From Pseudomonadota bacterium (lineage in GTDB: Bacteria > Pseudomonadota > Alphaproteobacteria > Rhizobiales > Xanthobacteraceae): DNA of 7,080 nucleotides. Every line of letters begins with the position of its first letter. The first letter of the stretch is position 1. Of this stretch, positions 5,797 to 7,080 are shown one piece after another. Below the pieces are notes generated by a model that was not told the DNA's origin, searched no databases, and worked only from the letters and a program-made list of their open reading frames with translations. The position numbers were made by a program, and so were the translations under genes. Location: assembly GCA_023433965.1 (NCBI GenBank), contig JAEYTQ010000264.1:1-7080 (forward strand), written 5' to 3'.

Positions 5797-6588
5797 ATGA
5801 GCAACGACATGGTCCTGCAAAAGCTCGAAGGCGGGCTGCTCACCATCACGATGAACCGGCCGGAGCGGAAGAACGCGCTCAACCCGGAAATGGTCGCCGG
5901 GCTGGTCGAAGCGGCACGGCGCGCGGCTGATGATTCCGAGGTGCGGGCCGTGCTGTTCAAGGGCGCCGGCGGCTCCTTCTGCGTCGGCGGCGACGTCAAG
6001 TCGATGGCCGCGGGCCGAGCACCGCTGCCGTTCGAGCAGAAGCTCGCCAATCTGCGCCGCGGCATGGAGGTCTCGCGCATCCTGCACCAGATGCCGAAGC
6101 CCGTGGTGGCGCAGCTCGATGGCGCCGCAGCCGGCGCCGGCTTGTCGATGGCGCTGTCCTGCGATCTCCGTATCGCCAGCGAATCCTGCAAGATCACCAC
6201 CGCCTTCGCCAAGGTTGGCTTCTCCGGCGATTACGGCGGCACCTATTTCCTGACGCAACTGCTCGGCAGCGCGCGGGCGCGCGAGCTCTATCTGATGTCG
6301 CCGGTGCTCACGGCGAAAGAAGCCCACGCCATCGGCATGGTCACCAAGGTCGTGCCCGACGCCGAGATCGACGCTGCCGCGCACGAGCTAGCGCTGTCTC
6401 TGGCGCAGGGCCCCTCGATTGCGCTCGGCTTCATCAAGCGCAACATCAACAATGCCGAGCATCTGGCGCTCGAGGACTGCTTCGACGGCGAGGCGATCCA
6501 TCACACCCGCTGCGGCGACACCGAGGACCACAAGGAGGCCGCAAAAGCCTTCGTCGAGAAGCGTAAGCCCACCTTCAAGGGCGCATGA
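5797..6588 (+). CDS. Enoyl-CoA hydratase/isomerase (crotonase) family protein, PaaG-like active site
   Basis: A 263-residue cytoplasmic crotonase-fold enzyme acting on an acyl-CoA thioester. Fold marks are MNRPERKNALN (19-29), GGSFCVGGDVKSM (58-70), giving the first oxyanion-hole position, and DGAAAGAGLSMALSCDLRIAS (108-128), giving the second. Aligned by eye with rat hydratase, the catalytic Glu144 and Glu164 correspond to Ser117 and about Gly141, so both hydratase glutamates are absent. FAKVGFSGDYGGTYFL instead places Asp145 where the PaaG isomerase has its catalytic Asp (IPDCGG in E. coli). An isomerase or other crotonase reaction is therefore more likely than simple hydration. AAAGGGAGA lies 6 nt before the ATG. 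The next gene overlaps or closely follows the stop, so translation is probably coupled. Substrate unknown; a role in aromatic or branched acid breakdown fits the neighbours. Confidence 0.88.
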   Translation: MSNDMVLQKLEGGLLTITMNRPERKNALNPEMVAGLVEAARRAADDSEVRAVLFKGAGGSFCVGGDVKSMAAGRAPLPFEQKLANLRRGMEVSRILHQMPKPVVAQLDGAAAGAGLSMALSCDLRIASESCKITTAFAKVGFSGDYGGTYFLTQLLGSARARELYLMSPVLTAKEAHAIGMVTKVVPDAEIDAAAHELALSLAQGPSIALGFIKRNINNAEHLALEDCFDGEAIHHTRCGDTEDHKEAAKAFVEKRKPTFKGA

Positions 6589-6590
6589 CC

Positions 6591-7080
6591 ATGACGCCCT
6601 ATATGCGGTTGCGGCAGATATGCCTGGTCGCGCCGCAGCTCGCGCCCGTCGTCTCCGACATCGCGGAGATCATGGGCCTTGCCGTCTGCTACCGCGACGG
6701 CAATGTCGCCAAATACGGCTTGGAAAACGCGCTGCTCCCGGTCGACACGATCCTGCTGGAGGTGGTGGCGCCGTTCAAGGACGGCACCACCGCCGGCCGT
6801 TTCATCGAGAAGACCGGCGGCCGCGGCGGATACATGGCGATCTTCTGCTGTGACGATCCCGACGAGCGCGGCCGCAACGCCAACGCGCTGGGCGTGCGCA
6901 CCGCCAACGTCATCGACCATGCGCCCTATCACGGCGTACAGCTCCATCCCCGTGACTGCCGCGCCGCCTTCATCGAGTTCAACCACACCGACGGCAGCGA
7001 CGACATTCTGGGCCCTTACCCGCCGGCCGGGCCGGATTGGCAGAAATTCATCCGCAAGGACGTGACGCAGGCGCTCACGG
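6591..7080 (+). CDS. Glyoxalase-like (VOC family) protein, truncated by window edge
   Basis: An open frame of 163 codons runs off the right edge. It reads MTPYMRLRQICLVAPQLAPV, then IMGLAVCYRDGNVAKYGLEN, LLPVDTILLEVVAPFKDGT, GVQLHPRD and AAFIEF, the beta-alpha-beta-beta-beta pattern of vicinal-oxygen-chelate proteins. Possible metal ligands are Glu57, His119 and Glu129; the usual first-strand histidine appears to be Gln9. VOC proteins include lyases, epimerases and dioxygenases, and the activity here cannot be told. The start may be ATG at 6591, 9 nt after an AAGGG (6577-6581), or ATG at 6585, which overlaps the crotonase stop as ATGA; either implies translational coupling. A second VOC half may lie beyond the window. 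Confidence 0.75.
   Translation, partial: MTPYMRLRQICLVAPQLAPVVSDIAEIMGLAVCYRDGNVAKYGLENALLPVDTILLEVVAPFKDGTTAGRFIEKTGGRGGYMAIFCCDDPDERGRNANALGVRTANVIDHAPYHGVQLHPRDCRAAFIEFNHTDGSDDILGPYPPAGPDWQKFIRKDVTQALT

Noticed and set aside
4113..6212. A 699-codon open frame on the minus strand opposite the binding-protein and crotonase genes
   Set aside because: It lies antisense to two well-supported genes, crosses two repeat elements, has low-complexity His/Gly/Arg-rich composition and matches no family I know. Long antisense frames are common in GC-rich DNA.
5431..6384. A 317-codon minus-strand frame opposite the crotonase gene
   Set aside because: Shadow of the crotonase and the repeat; its translation shows no domain.

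Overview
The window looks like chromosomal DNA of a GC-rich alphaproteobacterium, most likely Bradyrhizobium or a close relative in the Nitrobacteraceae. The grounds are codon use, remembered resemblance of every protein to Bradyrhizobium-type families, and three kinds of short palindromic repeat typical of those genomes. The assignment is by eye, without a database search.

Layout, left to right. (1) Positions 1-141, minus strand: the first 47 codons of cyoA, the lipoprotein subunit II of the cytochrome bo3-type quinol oxidase, cut by the window edge. (2) A 180-bp divergent promoter region containing a perfect 23-bp palindrome (208-230). (3) 322-1650, plus strand: an MFS transporter of the metabolite:H+ symporter type. 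(4) 1651-1781: a short gap between convergent genes holding two REP-like hairpins in opposite orientation. (5) 1782-4080, minus strand: two genes 26 bp apart, a secreted SNase-like/OB-fold protein followed by an M48 zinc-metalloprotease lipoprotein. The protease gene is broken by an apparent single-base deletion near 2402. (6) 4081-4418: a 338-bp divergent intergenic region rich in inverted repeats. (7) 4419 to the right edge, plus strand: a likely operon of a periplasmic substrate-binding protein, a crotonase-fold enzyme and a glyoxalase-like (VOC) protein. A 102-bp palindromic repeat lies between the first two genes; the last two abut or overlap and the VOC gene runs off the window.

How the genes may work together. 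The cyoA/MFS pair probably shares the palindrome as a control site. The protease and SNase-like protein are both exported and probably co-transcribed. The right-hand set looks like uptake (binding protein) plus CoA-thioester metabolism (crotonase) plus a VOC protein, suggesting catabolism of an organic acid or aromatic compound; the substrate cannot be read from the sequence.

No wholly new system is visible. The points most worth a second look are the frameshifted protease, the 23-bp operator-like palindrome, and the non-standard active sites of the crotonase and the SNase-like protein.
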